64,000 nucleotides of DNA from contig NZ_FOOF01000001.1 of NCBI RefSeq assembly GCF_900113115.1, positions 124,001-188,000 of the forward strand. The letters run 5' to 3'. Under the pieces are notes generated by a model that saw only the letters and a program-made list of their open reading frames with translations, searched no databases and was not told the DNA's origin. The position numbers and the translations under genes were made by a program. Positions within the stretch are counted from its first letter, which is position 1, and each line of letters begins with the position of its first letter. This DNA is from Duganella sp. CF458. Its GTDB lineage: Bacteria; Pseudomonadota; Gammaproteobacteria; Burkholderiales; Burkholderiaceae_D. Positions 20,129-30,700 of the stretch are shown in pieces.

Positions 20129-22078
20129 TCAGAAGCCGTAGCTGGCGCTGACGTAGTAGTTGCGGCCCAGCTCAAAGAAGCTGAAGTCCTTGCTCTTCTT
20201 GGACAGGTCGACGTCGGTCAGGTTCTTGACGCCGGTGCGCAGCGTCCAGTGCTTGCCCACCTTGGCGGACATGCCGAGGTCGACACGGGTATAGGCCGGC
20301 AGCTCCTTCTCGGAGTAGAACTGCTTGCCGGTATAGTGCGCCGACAGCGATGCCTGCACGCCCGGCACCGCAGTCCAGGCCAGGCCGACGCGGCCCACGT
20401 TTTCCGGACGGTTGTCCAGCACCGTGGTCTTGCCGTTCTCGTTCACGTAGTCCGCCTTCAGGTGGGTGAAGTTGCCGGACAGCGTCAGGGAAGGATGCAA
20501 CTGCACGCTCGCTTCCAGTTCCAGCCCTTTGGTCTTGGCCTGTGCGACGTTGACCCAACGGCGGGCATTGGCCGCGGCATCGTAAGTCGCCACGATCATG
20601 TCGTCCACATCGTTCTTGAATACGACGGCGGTCAGGTCCCAGCCCTTCTGGTGGACTTCGAAGCCCAGTTCATAGTTGGTGCTGGTTTCCGGCGACAGTT
20701 CCGGATTACCGGCCAGGAAGCAGCTGCCGCCGCAGCTGACAATGCGGTATTCCTTGCTCAACTGGTAGGAGTCCGGGGCCTTGAAGGCCTTGCTGATGCC
20801 GCCTTTTACGGTCAGCGAATCATTGCTTTGCCATACCAGGTAGCTCTTGGGCGAGAAGTGGCTGCCAAACACGCTGTGGTCGTCCAGGCGGCCGGCCAGG
20901 GTCAGGTGCAAGTCCTTGGCCAGGGCCAGTTCATCCTCGACGAAAACAGCCTTGCTGTCGGTGCTGACCTTGCCGGTATCCTTGTAGCTGACCGCATCGC
21001 GGATCACCTGGCGGCGCAGGTCGACGCCGGCCGTCAGCGCGTTGATGCCAAGGGTGGTATTGCCGTAGAACTTGGCGTAGGTGTTCTCTTCCTTCAGGGT
21101 GCGCTGTTGCGGCGCGTCGTAGCGCGTGTTGAAGTCATGGATTTCAGCGCTCTCGCGGGTGATGTAGGCAGTGGTATTGCCCCAGGCCCAGTTGGCACGG
21201 TGGGTCAGGCCATAGGTATTGCGCTCGATTTCCTGGTCGCGAATGTCCTTCGATTCGAAATTCCATTCCGGGTAGAAGGCATAGTAGTACATCACGCGCG
21301 GGCGCTCGTCCTTGTTGTAGCCCAGGTCGAAGTCCAGCGACTGGTTTTCCGTCAGCTGCCAGGTCAGGGTACCGGTCAGGTTGCTGGCCTTTTTCTCTTC
21401 CAGGCGCGGCGTGCGCGTCTTGTCGCTGGCGGGGGCGCCCCACCATGCGTCGCGGTCATAGCGCTCGCCGGCCAGGGACAGGCTGAAGGTGTCGCTCAAC
21501 GCGCCCGACAGGTTGGCGCCCACGCGGTACTGGTCGCCGTCGTAGCCGCTGCCGACGGTGCGGTATTCGCCGCTGACACTGCCCTTCCATTCCCTGGTGG
21601 CCGGCCAGGTGATGATGTTGATCACGCCGCCCATCGCGTCGGAACCATACAGCGCCGCCATCGGGCCGCGCACGATTTCCACCCGCTTGATGCTGGACAG
21701 GGGGATCGAGCTGAAATCGAAATCGCCGCCGCGCCACAGCGCTCCGCCGGACGATACCCGCTTGCCGTTCACCAGCATCAGCGTGTATTTGCCGCCCAGG
21801 CCCCGGATGCGGATTTCGTCGCGGCCATTGTCGTCGGTCTGGTTGTTGACACCGACGCTGTCGCGCAGCAGGTCGGCCAGGCCGTTCACCGGCGACCTGG
21901 CGATGTCTTCGGCCGTGATGACGGTGGTGAAGGCGGGAGCGGCAGCTACGGTGTGGGCACGCATGGAGGCAGTCACCACGACGATGCTGCCGTCGCCGAC
22001 GCCGCCGGCATCATCGGCAAGCGCAGGAAGACCGATGGCGGCCAGGCTTGCCGCGAGGAGGGTTTTGGAAAGGGACAT
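20129..22078 (-). CDS. TonB-dependent catecholate siderophore receptor (FepA/CirA-like)
   Basis: This outer-membrane gated barrel should import the ferric form of the siderophore, with energy from TonB. From the ATG at 22078 a signal peptide (MSLSKTLLAASLAAIGLPALA) is followed by a TonB-box-like IVVVTAS, a plug domain with NGLADLLRDSVGV, IRIRGLGGKYTLMLVNGKRV and EIVRGPMAALYGSDAMGGVINIIT, and a long beta-barrel ending in Tyr-Gly-Phe, the usual aromatic terminus. The upstream in-frame ATG at 22129 would put 17 residues before a normal signal peptide and overlap the Fur box, so it is unlikely. It is the first gene after the Fur-controlled promoter. Confidence 0.93.
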   Translation of the reverse strand: MSLSKTLLAASLAAIGLPALADDAGGVGDGSIVVVTASMRAHTVAAAPAFTTVITAEDIARSPVNGLADLLRDSVGVNNQTDDNGRDEIRIRGLGGKYTLMLVNGKRVSSGGALWRGGDFDFSSIPLSSIKRVEIVRGPMAALYGSDAMGGVINIITWPATREWKGSVSGEYRTVGSGYDGDQYRVGANLSGALSDTFSLSLAGERYDRDAWWGAPASDKTRTPRLEEKKASNLTGTLTWQLTENQSLDFDLGYNKDERPRVMYYYAFYPEWNFESKDIRDQEIERNTYGLTHRANWAWGNTTAYITRESAEIHDFNTRYDAPQQRTLKEENTYAKFYGNTTLGINALTAGVDLRRQVIRDAVSYKDTGKVSTDSKAVFVEDELALAKDLHLTLAGRLDDHSVFGSHFSPKSYLVWQSNDSLTVKGGISKAFKAPDSYQLSKEYRIVSCGGSCFLAGNPELSPETSTNYELGFEVHQKGWDLTAVVFKNDVDDMIVATYDAAANARRWVNVAQAKTKGLELEASVQLHPSLTLSGNFTHLKADYVNENGKTTVLDNRPENVGRVGLAWTAVPGVQASLSAHYTGKQFYSEKELPAYTRVDLGMSAKVGKHWTLRTGVKNLTDVDLSKKSKDFSFFELGRNYYVSASYGF

Positions 22079-22107
22079 AACAGGCTTCAGGTTTGAAAAA
22101 GAACGCA

Positions 22108-22126
22108 AATGATAATCATTCTCATT
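22108..22126 (-). promoter_or_regulatory. Fur box for the siderophore operon
   Basis: The 19 bases AATGATAATCATTCTCATT (plus strand) contain the 7-1-7 half-sites TGATAAT-C-ATTCTCA, close to the Fur consensus. The box covers the -10 hexamer and most of the spacer of the promoter reading into the receptor gene, the normal arrangement for Fe(II)-Fur repression. Confidence 0.88.
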
Positions 22127-22137
22127 CAATAGTGCAA
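22109..22137 (-). promoter_or_regulatory. Sigma-70 promoter of the siderophore operon
   Basis: On the minus strand a -35 TTGCAC (22137-22132) and a -10 TATCAT (22114-22109) are separated by exactly 17 bases, and lie 31 bases before the receptor ATG. The Fur box overlaps the spacer and the -10. Because all genes below it are tightly packed in the same direction, this is probably the main promoter for the locus. Confidence 0.72.
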
Positions 22138-22206
22138 GAAGTATAAGGCAAAAAAGTTAATCTGTCTTAATTATTAACAGCTACCATCCTCTTCAGGAGG
22201 AAATTC

Positions 22207-23106
22207 ATGGATCACATGCACCTGATGACGGTCTTCGTGGCAGTGGGCGAGCAGGAAAGCTTTGCCGGCGCCTCGCGCAGCCTGAACATGTCGCCGGCGG
22301 CGATCACGCGCGCCATTGCGGCGCTGGAGGAAAAGCTGGGGGCCCAGCTGCTGCAGCGGACCACGCGCAATGTGCGCCTCACTGAAGCCGGCCAGCGCTA
22401 TCTGGACGACTGCCGCAACATCCTGGCCAGCATCGAAGAAGCCAATGGCGCCGCTTCCGGCATCAACGCCGAACCGCAAGGCAACCTGTCCGTCACCGCC
22501 TCCGTCCTGTTCGGGAAGAACTTCGTCACGCCCTGCATCGTGCAATTCCTGAAGCAGTACCCGGAGGTCGATGTCTCGGCCTACTTCCTCGACCGCGTGG
22601 TCAACCTGATCGAAGAAGGCATGGACGTCGCGGTGCGCCTCGGCCCCCTGCCCGACTCCAGCATGAAAGCCCTGCGCGTCGGCCAGATGCGGCGCGTGCT
22701 ATGCGCCGCGCCGGAATACCTTGCCAGGAACGGCGTGCCGCAACACCCCGAGCAACTGCAACGGCATACGATTATTGCCGCCAGCAATATCACGCCGCGC
22801 GTCGAATGGAAGTTCGGCAAGGGAGAGAATCCGCTGACCGTCCGCATGAAGCCGCGCTTCACTGTCACCAGCAATGACGCGGCAATCCGCGCTGCCGTGG
22901 ATGGACTGGGAATCTGCCGCCTGCTGTCCTACCAGATGGCCGACGAACTGGCGACCGGCCGGCTGAAAATCATCCTGCCCGAATTCGAAGAAGAGCCGTG
23001 GCCGGTGCATATCCTGCACAGGGAGAGCAAGTACGGCTCCACCAAGGTCCGCAAGTTCATCGACCTGCTGGCGCAGCACCTGCGGACGCACCCGCACCTG
23101 AACTGA
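22207..23106 (+). CDS. LysR-family transcriptional regulator
   Basis: A 299-residue LysR regulator: an N-terminal winged helix-turn-helix ([33 protein letters not shown], written here in outline at residues 18-50) and a C-terminal type-2 periplasmic-binding-like effector domain. An AGGAGG site lies 7 bases before the ATG. It is divergent from the siderophore receptor, sharing a 128-base region, and its 3' end overlaps the convergent hydrolase by 50 bases. The target is not evident; the divergent receptor or the neighbouring hydrolases are the natural candidates. Confidence 0.9.
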   Translation: MDHMHLMTVFVAVGEQESFAGASRSLNMSPAAITRAIAALEEKLGAQLLQRTTRNVRLTEAGQRYLDDCRNILASIEEANGAASGINAEPQGNLSVTASVLFGKNFVTPCIVQFLKQYPEVDVSAYFLDRVVNLIEEGMDVAVRLGPLPDSSMKALRVGQMRRVLCAAPEYLARNGVPQHPEQLQRHTIIAASNITPRVEWKFGKGENPLTVRMKPRFTVTSNDAAIRAAVDGLGICRLLSYQMADELATGRLKIILPEFEEEPWPVHILHRESKYGSTKVRKFIDLLAQHLRTHPHLN

Positions 23107-24010
23107 GCTTGCCGAGGAAGGCGCCGGTGATGGCGGCCACTTCGTCCAGTTTCGTATCCATCACAAAGTGTCCGCCATCGAGGATATGCACTTCCGCCGA
23201 CGGGTTGTCGCGCTTGAAGGCCTCGGCGCCCGGCACCGTGAACGCCAGGTCGTGCTTGCCCCACACTACCAGGGTCGGCAACCGGCGCTGCTTCAGCCAG
23301 GCTTGCCATTCGGGATAGGCAGCCAGGTTGTGCTGGTAGTCGTAAATCAGGTCGGCCTGGATGCGCGCCTGGCCCGGGCGATTGAGATAGGCATATTCAT
23401 CCATCCACAGGTCCGGATCGTAGGCTTCGATTGCAGGGTCGCTGCCGACATGCCGCGCACGCGTGGCCGCCACGGACTGGTGCACGGCGATGACATCCGT
23501 CTCATGTGCCGTGCGGTCCGCCCAGAACGGCTTGCGCTTGGCCCATATGGCACCCAGCCCGTCTTCGTACACATTCCCGTTCTGGAACACCAGCGCCTGC
23601 ACCGCCTGCGGCCGCGCCAACGCCATGCGCATGCCGACCGGAGCCCCGTAATCCTGCATCAGCAGCACGTAGCGCGGCGCACCGACGGCGTCTGTGAATT
23701 TCTGCATCACCGTGGCCAGGTTGTCGAAGCTGTAGGCGAACTTCGCCGGGTCCGGTGCATCACTGTTGCCGAAGCCGGGATAGTCCGGCGCAAGCAGGTG
23801 GTAACGGTCGCCCAGCTTGCGCAACAGGCCGTCGTACATACGCGAGGAGCTTGGCACACCGTGCAGCAGCAGGATGGTCGGCTTGCTGGCGTCGCCGGCT
23901 TCGCGGTAGGCGATATTGATTCCGTCCACCGCAACCGTGCGGTAAGCGACCGGGGCGGCTTGTGCGGTTCCTGCAAGTGCAATGGCGGCCGCGGCTACGA
24001 GTGTTTTCAT
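23057..24010 (-). CDS. Secreted alpha/beta hydrolase, dehalogenase/epoxide hydrolase-like (paralogue A)
   Basis: A 317-residue alpha/beta hydrolase with a Sec signal peptide ([18 protein letters not shown]), oxyanion motif [22 protein letters not shown], a nucleophile elbow MQDYGAP in which Asp takes the nucleophile place as in haloalkane dehalogenases and epoxide hydrolases, and a catalytic His in DGGHFVMD. A Ser/Ala/Gly-rich tail follows. It is divergent from a close paralogue at 24170 and its last 50 bases overlap the LysR gene tail to tail. Substrate unknown; a periplasmic location is expected. Confidence 0.87.
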   Translation of the reverse strand: MKTLVAAAAIALAGTAQAAPVAYRTVAVDGINIAYREAGDASKPTILLLHGVPSSSRMYDGLLRKLGDRYHLLAPDYPGFGNSDAPDPAKFAYSFDNLATVMQKFTDAVGAPRYVLLMQDYGAPVGMRMALARPQAVQALVFQNGNVYEDGLGAIWAKRKPFWADRTAHETDVIAVHQSVAATRARHVGSDPAIEAYDPDLWMDEYAYLNRPGQARIQADLIYDYQHNLAAYPEWQAWLKQRRLPTLVVWGKHDLAFTVPGAEAFKRDNPSAEVHILDGGHFVMDTKLDEVAAITGAFLGKLSSGAGASAGAAPAGR

Positions 24011-24169
24011 CTTGTTCTCCAGTGGATGTCGATGGCCCCACTCTATCGGCGCTCGCGCAACGGCGGAACCTCGCCCGGCGAAATGGTTTGTTTCGCTCGG
24101 CGTAGTTCCGGCACGCCGGGCGGCTTCCTACAATCCATTCCATCCAAACCATTTTTGAAGGAAGCGAAC

Positions 24170-25099
24170 ATGAACACCTCCCGCATCGCCGCATCCCTGG
24201 TCCTGGCCTTTGCAACCGCCACTGCAACCGCCGCCACGGAGGTAAGCTACCGCACCGTGAAGGTCGACGGCGTCAACATCTTCTACCGCGAAGCCGGCCC
24301 GAAAGACGCCCCGACCGTGTTGCTGCTGCACGGCTTCCCCACCTCGTCACAGATGTTCCGCAACCTGATTCCGCAGTTGGCCGAGCGCTATCACGTGATC
24401 GCCCCCGACTATCCAGGCTTCGGCCAAAGCGATGCGCCGGCCGTCGACAAATTCGCCTACAGTTTCGACAATCTTGCGAATGTGGTCGACAAATTTACCG
24501 CCGCCGTTGGCGCATCGAAGTACGCCCTGTACGTGCAGGACTACGGCGCCCCGATCGGATTCCGCCTTGCTGCCGCACACCCCGAGCGCGTGACCGCGAT
24601 CGTGGTCCAGAACGGCAATGCCTACAACGAGGGCATCGACAATGAATTCTGGGCGCCGTTCAAAGTCTATTGGGCTGACAAGACCGATGCGAACGCCGCC
24701 AAGCTGAAACCCTTCTTCGAGATCGGCGCAACCAAGTGGCAGTACACCCACGGCGTGCGCGACGCCAGCAAGATCAGCCCCGACGCATGGACCGTGGACC
24801 AGGCCTACATGGACCGCCCCGGCAACAAGGACATCCAGCTCGAACTGTTCTACAGCTACGGCAGCAATCCAGCGCGCTATCCGGAGTGGCAGGCTTACTT
24901 CCGCAAGCACCAGCCGCCGATGCTGATCGCTTGGGGCAAGAACGACAAGATCTTCCCCGCCGCCGGCGCCGCGCCCTACCTGCGCGACCTGCCGAAAGCC
25001 GAGCTGCACCTGCTCGACACCGGCCACTTCGCCCTTGAAGAAGACGGCGAGCAAATCGGCAAGCTGGTGCGCGATTTTTTGGCACGCAAGACTCAGTAG
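24170..25099 (+). CDS. Secreted alpha/beta hydrolase, dehalogenase/epoxide hydrolase-like (paralogue B)
   Basis: This 309-residue protein has a signal peptide ([21 protein letters not shown]) and the same architecture as its divergent neighbour: [43 protein letters not shown], the Asp nucleophile elbow [10 protein letters not shown], and TGHFALEED with the catalytic His. The two are clearly paralogues over their whole length. The ATG at 24170 has a GAAGG-AAG site upstream; the open frame continues upstream, antisense to paralogue A, and that part is not believed to be coding. The 159-base gap between the pair should hold both promoters. Confidence 0.88.
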   Translation: MNTSRIAASLVLAFATATATAATEVSYRTVKVDGVNIFYREAGPKDAPTVLLLHGFPTSSQMFRNLIPQLAERYHVIAPDYPGFGQSDAPAVDKFAYSFDNLANVVDKFTAAVGASKYALYVQDYGAPIGFRLAAAHPERVTAIVVQNGNAYNEGIDNEFWAPFKVYWADKTDANAAKLKPFFEIGATKWQYTHGVRDASKISPDAWTVDQAYMDRPGNKDIQLELFYSYGSNPARYPEWQAYFRKHQPPMLIAWGKNDKIFPAAGAAPYLRDLPKAELHLLDTGHFALEEDGEQIGKLVRDFLARKTQ

Positions 25100-25222
25100 C
25101 ATAGTAAAAGTTAATGCGCACGATTGAACGCTAGTTGCAAATAGTTAAATGTTTTTTTAGTATCTTGTTCGCCTGGGAAATGGTGTCCTCAACGTTACAG
25201 TCGCGCACCTCAGTAACAACAA

Positions 25223-25242
25223 GCCGGGCCGTGCGGCCCGGC
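25223..25242. repeat. Perfect GC-rich inverted repeat upstream of vgrG
   Basis: GCCGGGCC-GTGC-GGCCCGGC forms an 8-bp perfect stem with a 4-base loop, in the 188-base gap between the hydrolase and vgrG. There is no T run after it on either strand, so it is not a canonical intrinsic terminator; it might be a terminator remnant or regulatory hairpin. The rest of the gap is A/T-rich and holds no gene that I can see. Confidence 0.5.
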
Positions 25243-25287
25243 AATGGCGCGGAATACTCGAATGAACTCAACAAGTAAGGCTACGTA

Positions 25288-27309
25288 ATGCGCGATGAGG
25301 CTAAATCCGTGCTAGCTGCAATTGCAGACCGTCAACACAATCGGCTCCTACGACTTGAATTCCCCAATCAGGATTCGCCCGGCAGTTTGCTTGTCAATCG
25401 TCTCGATGCTGACGAAGGGCTGTCCCGTCCTTTCGAATACAAGGTCGAACTCCTTTCCGAGTCCGCGCATATAGCGCTCAAAGATATGCAAGGCAAGCTG
25501 CTATCGATCTGTCTTGTGCTGGGTGACGGCAGTATTCGCTACTTCACGGGATACGTATTCAGCTTCGGTCTGTCCAAAGTCGATGGAGGTGTTGCCTATT
25601 ACGAAGCTACATTGGGGCCTTGGTTCAGATTCTTGAGCCTGCGTAAGGATAACTATCTATTCCATAACGCGACCTTGTACGACCAGACATCAAGTGTGTT
25701 TTCTGATTACGACGGACTTTGCAATTGGGACTGGCGGGTCTCCGGCAATCAGAAAGTCATGAACGACGCATGCCAGTTTGACGAAACCGACAGCAATTAC
25801 CTGCAACGGCGCTGGAATGCGGCAGGCTTGGTCTATTGGTTCGAGCATGATGCCAGCGGCCACAAGTTGGTCATTTCCGACGACACCATGAGTGCCATGC
25901 CGATCGACGGCGGCGAGGAGGTGCCGTTCCAACGCCATGGCGGTGCGCTGGAAGAAGACGGCATCGGCGAATGGTCGCCAGTGCGCCATATGGTTCAAGG
26001 CAGTGTGGCGGTTGCCAGCTACGACTTCAAGAGCGGCAAGCCAATAGTCAGTTCAATGCCGACCGTAAACCAGCAAGGCAGCGTGCCGATCATCGAATCA
26101 TATGAGTACACTGGCGCCCTTGGCTTTAGCGACAGCGCCACTGGTGAAACACTGGCGCGACTACGTATGGAAGAACTGGAAGCTGCTGGAAAGCAGTTTC
26201 ACGGCGCGGGCAACAATCGTCGCCTGGCGCCTGGCCGCTGGTTCCGGATGACCGGGCATTTCGATGGCGGAGCGACCGGTGGCAGCGACTCTGCCAATGA
26301 GTTTCTCGTCGTTGAAGCGCGACATCGCGCTTCCAACAATTACCAGGTCAAATCGGAACTGCCTTCCCAGTATGAGAACCAGGTGAGCTGCCTGCGCAAG
26401 ATCATTCCATGGCGGCCGGGCCGGACGTTCAACTGCGTGGAAACAAAAATCTACGGCCTGCAAACTGCCACCATCACCGGTCCGGCCGGCGAAGAGATTC
26501 ACACCGATGAATTTGGCCGCGTGCGCGTGCAATTCCACTGGGATCGCGTAGGGCTGCGCGATGAGAACAGCTCCACATGGATCCGGGTCGCTACCCCATG
26601 GGCCGGGTCCAACTTCGGGATGACCTCGATTCCACGCATCGGGACGGAGGTGATCATCTCCTTCATCGGCGGCGATCCCGACCGCCCGATCATTACGGGC
26701 ATGGTGCCGAACATCGACACGATGCCTGCCTGGACCCTGCCCGCCAACAAAACCCAAAGTGGCATGATGTCGCGTTCCAGCCCCGGCGGTGGCAATCAGA
26801 ACGCGAATGCCCTGCGCTTTGAGGACAAGAAAGGCTCCGAGCAAGTCTGGATCAAAGCTGAACGCAACTTCGACTCCGATGTCGGCAACGATCAGTCCCT
26901 GACAGTTGGGAACAACCGCAGCAAGGTAGTGGCCCAGGACGAAAGCGTATTTGTCGGAAACGACCATAACCGGCGCATCAAGAACAGCCTGATGGAAACC
27001 ATCAAGGTTGACGCCCTGCAGCAGATCGGCGGCGAAAAGAACACGCTGGTCGGCAAGCACTACAAGGTGGAGGCCGGCGAATCTTTCGAGATCACTTGCG
27101 GGCAAGCCAAGTTCTATATGGATAAAAGCGGCAACGTGGCGATTACCGGCAAAAGCATCAACATCACCTCCGACGGCCCGGTACAGGTCAACGGCAAGAC
27201 AATCGACCTGAATTCCAGCGGCGGCGCGGCAGCCGTCACGCCAAGCCCCAAAGGTGGCGGGGCCATTATCGCGGACGTCGACGCGCAGTTTCCAAGCAAC
27301 CAAACATAA
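25288..27309 (+). CDS. vgrG: Type VI secretion spike protein VgrG
   Basis: VgrG trimers form the spike at the tip of the T6SS tube and carry effectors. The 673-residue protein has the gp27-like N-terminal part (GSLLVNRLDADEGLSRPFEY, LHFE-type region), the gp5-like OB region (GEEIHTDEFGRVRVQFHWDR then VATPWAGSNFGMTSIPRIGTEV and IGGDPDRPIITG), and a C-terminal beta-needle repeat (GNDQSLTVGNNRSKV ... GKHYKVEAG) with a short tail. The downstream chaperone and PAAR-Rhs effector start within 8 and 5 bases, so this VgrG is probably the dedicated carrier. No other T6SS structural genes are in the window. Confidence 0.94.
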   Translation: MRDEAKSVLAAIADRQHNRLLRLEFPNQDSPGSLLVNRLDADEGLSRPFEYKVELLSESAHIALKDMQGKLLSICLVLGDGSIRYFTGYVFSFGLSKVDGGVAYYEATLGPWFRFLSLRKDNYLFHNATLYDQTSSVFSDYDGLCNWDWRVSGNQKVMNDACQFDETDSNYLQRRWNAAGLVYWFEHDASGHKLVISDDTMSAMPIDGGEEVPFQRHGGALEEDGIGEWSPVRHMVQGSVAVASYDFKSGKPIVSSMPTVNQQGSVPIIESYEYTGALGFSDSATGETLARLRMEELEAAGKQFHGAGNNRRLAPGRWFRMTGHFDGGATGGSDSANEFLVVEARHRASNNYQVKSELPSQYENQVSCLRKIIPWRPGRTFNCVETKIYGLQTATITGPAGEEIHTDEFGRVRVQFHWDRVGLRDENSSTWIRVATPWAGSNFGMTSIPRIGTEVIISFIGGDPDRPIITGMVPNIDTMPAWTLPANKTQSGMMSRSSPGGGNQNANALRFEDKKGSEQVWIKAERNFDSDVGNDQSLTVGNNRSKVVAQDESVFVGNDHNRRIKNSLMETIKVDALQQIGGEKNTLVGKHYKVEAGESFEITCGQAKFYMDKSGNVAITGKSINITSDGPVQVNGKTIDLNSSGGAAAVTPSPKGGGAIIADVDAQFPSNQT

Positions 27310-27317
27310 CAGAAACA

Positions 27318-27749
27318 ATGAATTATCAAATCCAGGAGGGCGTCTTTACGGTGCCTGCACAAGCCCAGGACCGCAGCGTCAACATGCTGGTACTCAACCA
27401 TGGCCCCGGCGGGCTGACGCTGGTCGTCACGCGCGATCTCATGCAGGAGGGAGAAGCGCTCGACGGCATGCTGCGCCGCCAGCTACGTACGCTCGGTACC
27501 CAGGTCAAGCAATTGAAGCACCAGGAACCCGTGGCCCTGCAGGTGGGGCCGGCATCCCTGTCCGCGCTCCAGGTAGCAGTCACATTCAAACAGAATAACG
27601 CCACCGTGCATCAGCTGCAGACCATGGTTGCACTGCGCGGTAAAGCGGTGCTGGTGTTCACTATCACCTGCGCGGCGCCGCTGAATGCAGAGCAAGCTGC
27701 CTATGCGCAGCAAATGCTCGACAGCTTCGCCCCCAGCGACCAGGCCTGA
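27318..27749 (+). CDS. DUF1795/DcrB-like effector chaperone (Eag type)
   Basis: A 143-residue cytoplasmic protein with the DUF1795 pattern: NYQIQEGVFTVPAQAQDRSV, MLVLNHGPGGLTLVVTRD, and an alternating beta-rich C-terminal half ending in a helix (AEQAAYAQQMLDSF). Proteins of this family (EagR/EagT) bind and shield the N-terminal membrane segments of prePAAR effectors and help load them on VgrG. It lies between vgrG and such an effector, 8 bases after the former and 5 before the latter, which makes the role likely. Confidence 0.85.
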   Translation: MNYQIQEGVFTVPAQAQDRSVNMLVLNHGPGGLTLVVTRDLMQEGEALDGMLRRQLRTLGTQVKQLKHQEPVALQVGPASLSALQVAVTFKQNNATVHQLQTMVALRGKAVLVFTITCAAPLNAEQAAYAQQMLDSFAPSDQA

Positions 27750-27754
27750 CTTGT

Positions 27755-30700
27755 ATGTGCCCGGCTGCAGCTCGTCTTGACGATCCGATCGCTCACACCT
27801 CGACCATGGGCATGCTCGCCAAGATGGGCGGCTCGCTGTTGGTCGGGGCTTTGGTCGGCGCCGCGCTCACGGCCCTGGTTGTCGCCGCGGTTGTGGCAAC
27901 CGTGGCGACAGGCGGTCTCGGCCTGGGCGCAGTGCTGGCGATCGGCTTTGGCGTCAGCATGGCGATGGAAGCAAGCGGGCTAAATGGGTTTATAGACAAC
28001 CAGGTTAATCGGGCTGTCGACAAATTCATTCCACCTTCGATTGAGGGCAAGATCGTCAGCGGGTCGCCGGACGTCAAGTTCAATTCCCTCCCCGCCGCGC
28101 GTGCCGCCTCGCCTGGCGAACTTGACACCATTGCATGTGGCAAGCACTCGTCGGGCCCGCCACCCATGCTGGCGCAAGGTTCCGATAACGTCTTCATCAA
28201 TGACCAGCCGGCGGTCCGCAAAGGGGACATGACCACTTGCGGAGGTACCGTCGCCGAAGGTTCGGAAGATGTCTTCGTCGGCGGCGGCACGGTGACAGTG
28301 CGTGAAATCGAAGACGAGAGGCCATGGTGGATCACCGCGCTCGGGGTGGCCATTGGCGTCGCGTTGACGCTGTGCGGTCGCGGGAAGATGAATTTATCGG
28401 CGCTGAAGTCGGCAGTGCCTTGCCTGCTGCTCAATTTCGGCGCCTCGTTTGCGGGAAGCATGGCTGGCCATCAGATCCGTACCACGATGGGCAATCCTGT
28501 CAACGTCATCACCGGCGGCAAAGTACTGAGCGATCCGCCTGATTTTTCGCTGGCGGGCCCTCTCGCATTGAACTGGGAGCGCTTCTACAGCAGCCACGAT
28601 TCCCGCGAGGATGGCTTGCTTGGCCGCGGCTGGAGTGTGCCGTTCGAGTTAACCTTGAAAGTTGTACGCAATAGCGCTGGCACACTTACGTCCCTGGAAT
28701 TCACCGATGCCCAGGGCAGGACCATGGCATTTCCCGCCGTGCTGCCAGGTGAAAGCCACTACAGCACTGCCGAAGGCTACTACCTGATTTGTACGGAACT
28801 CGGGCAATACCTCATCGAAAGTGTCGATGGCCTGTATTTCGATTTTGGCGTCCCCACTCCTGAATTCAGTGGCACGCTCAAGCTGCAGCGTATCGAAGAC
28901 CGCAACGGCAACTGGAACGCGCTGCGTTATGACTCCGCCGATAAGCTACGCCAGCTGAACGACAGCTGCGGCCGCACGCTCAATCTGCATTATGGGTCTG
29001 CCCACCCGCTTCGGGTCGAACGAATCGAACTGATTCAAGGTGTCGATGGCGAACCACCGGAAACCCTTGTTTGCTACCGCTACGATTTGCAGGGGCAACT
29101 GGCCGAGGTCGTCGGTCGCGATCGGCAAACGACGCGCTGCTTCGCTTATCAACAAGGCTTGATGAGTGAACACCGCACGGCCGGCGGACTGCGCTGCCAC
29201 TATGCCTGGAACGGCAGCGGCCCAGATGCGCGCGTGGCTCGCCACTGGACCGACGACGGCGAAGCCTATGCTTTCGAGTATGACCTGCTCCACGGAGTCA
29301 CCACCGTCACCGATCAGATCGGCCGCGTCAATCGTTGGGAATGGAACCGCGACTGCCAGCCAACCTCATACACAGACCCTGAGGGAAATACCTGGAACTA
29401 CGACTGGGACGAGCGCCGCAAGCTGACGCAGATGACCGATCCCTTGGGCGCGCGTACACAATGGGAATACGATGAAGCCGGTCGCATGGTCAAGAGCATC
29501 AGCGCGCTTGGGCAGATCGAATCGGTGAAATGGCACGATCGCCTGGACCTGCCGGTCGCCGAAATCGATGCCGCCGGCAACCGCACCGAATACCACTACG
29601 ACAAGGTGGGCAATCTCACCGCCATCACCGACCCGCTCGGCCACGTCACGGAGCAGTTCCACGATGCGAGGGGCTTGCCGCATACGTTGCGCGACGCACG
29701 CGGCGGCATCAAGCATCTCGAGTGGAATGCGCGAGCACAGTTGACAGCGCATGTCGATTGCTCGGGAAAGCGCACCGTCTACGAATACGATGCGCGCGGC
29801 AGCCTGGCCCGGAGCATAGACGCCCTGCGACAAATTACTGTGTACCGCGCAGATGAGCACGGACGCGTTGTCTCCATCGTTCATCCCGACGGCACGGAGG
29901 AGAGTTTTGAATACGACGCTGCCGGTCGAGTAAGCGCCAGCCGGATTGGCGACGACCGGACCACACGCTATGAACGCAACGCGCGGGGATTGATCACGCG
30001 CCGGCGCAATGCTTTGGGGAGAAGCGTTGAGTTCAGGTACGACGCCGCTTTCAGGCTGGTCGAACTGGTCAACGAGAACGAGGAATCGTACCGCTTCGCG
30101 TACGACAAGAATGATCGCGTGATTGCCGAAGTCGGGCTGGACGGCGTCACGAAGCGCATTGCTTACGACCAGCGTGGCCTTGCGATAGCGGTCACCAGCG
30201 CCGCTGGCGAGCCCGATGAACTGACGGTACGGATGGAGCGCGACCTGTTGGGGCGCCTCACTTGTCGCCATGCACGCGGGTTCAGTACATCGTTCCGCTA
30301 TGACCAGTTGAGTCAGCTCGTGCATGCCGCCACCTTCAGCGATTACGGGGGCGCGCGCAAAGTCTATGACGAATTGGCCTTCGCCTACAGCAAGCGCGGC
30401 GAGCTGCTCAACGAAACTGGGCACATGGGGTTGCTCGCGCATAGCTACGATGAACTCGGTAACCGCGTCAGCACGATACTGCCTGACGGAAGGACGATCC
30501 AGTCCCTGCACTACGGATCGGGGCATATCCACCAGATCAATCTGGACGGTGAGCTGATTTGCGATCTGGAGCGCGACGACCTGCACCGGGAAATTGGCCG
30601 CAGCCAGGGCGTACTGAACACCATCTTTAATTACGACAGCGCGGGAAGGCGTACCCGCGCCCAGTCCATGCGTGACGGCCGGGCCGTGCTGGCCAAGGAA

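Noticed and set aside
23168..24169. N-terminal extension of hydrolase paralogue B upstream of 24170
   Set aside because: The upstream part is antisense to paralogue A; a normal signal peptide starts at 24170 with a ribosome site.
25223..25242. GC-rich hairpin as an intrinsic terminator of the hydrolase gene
   Set aside because: The T run is missing on both strands and the hairpin is more than 120 bases from the stop; kept only as a repeat.
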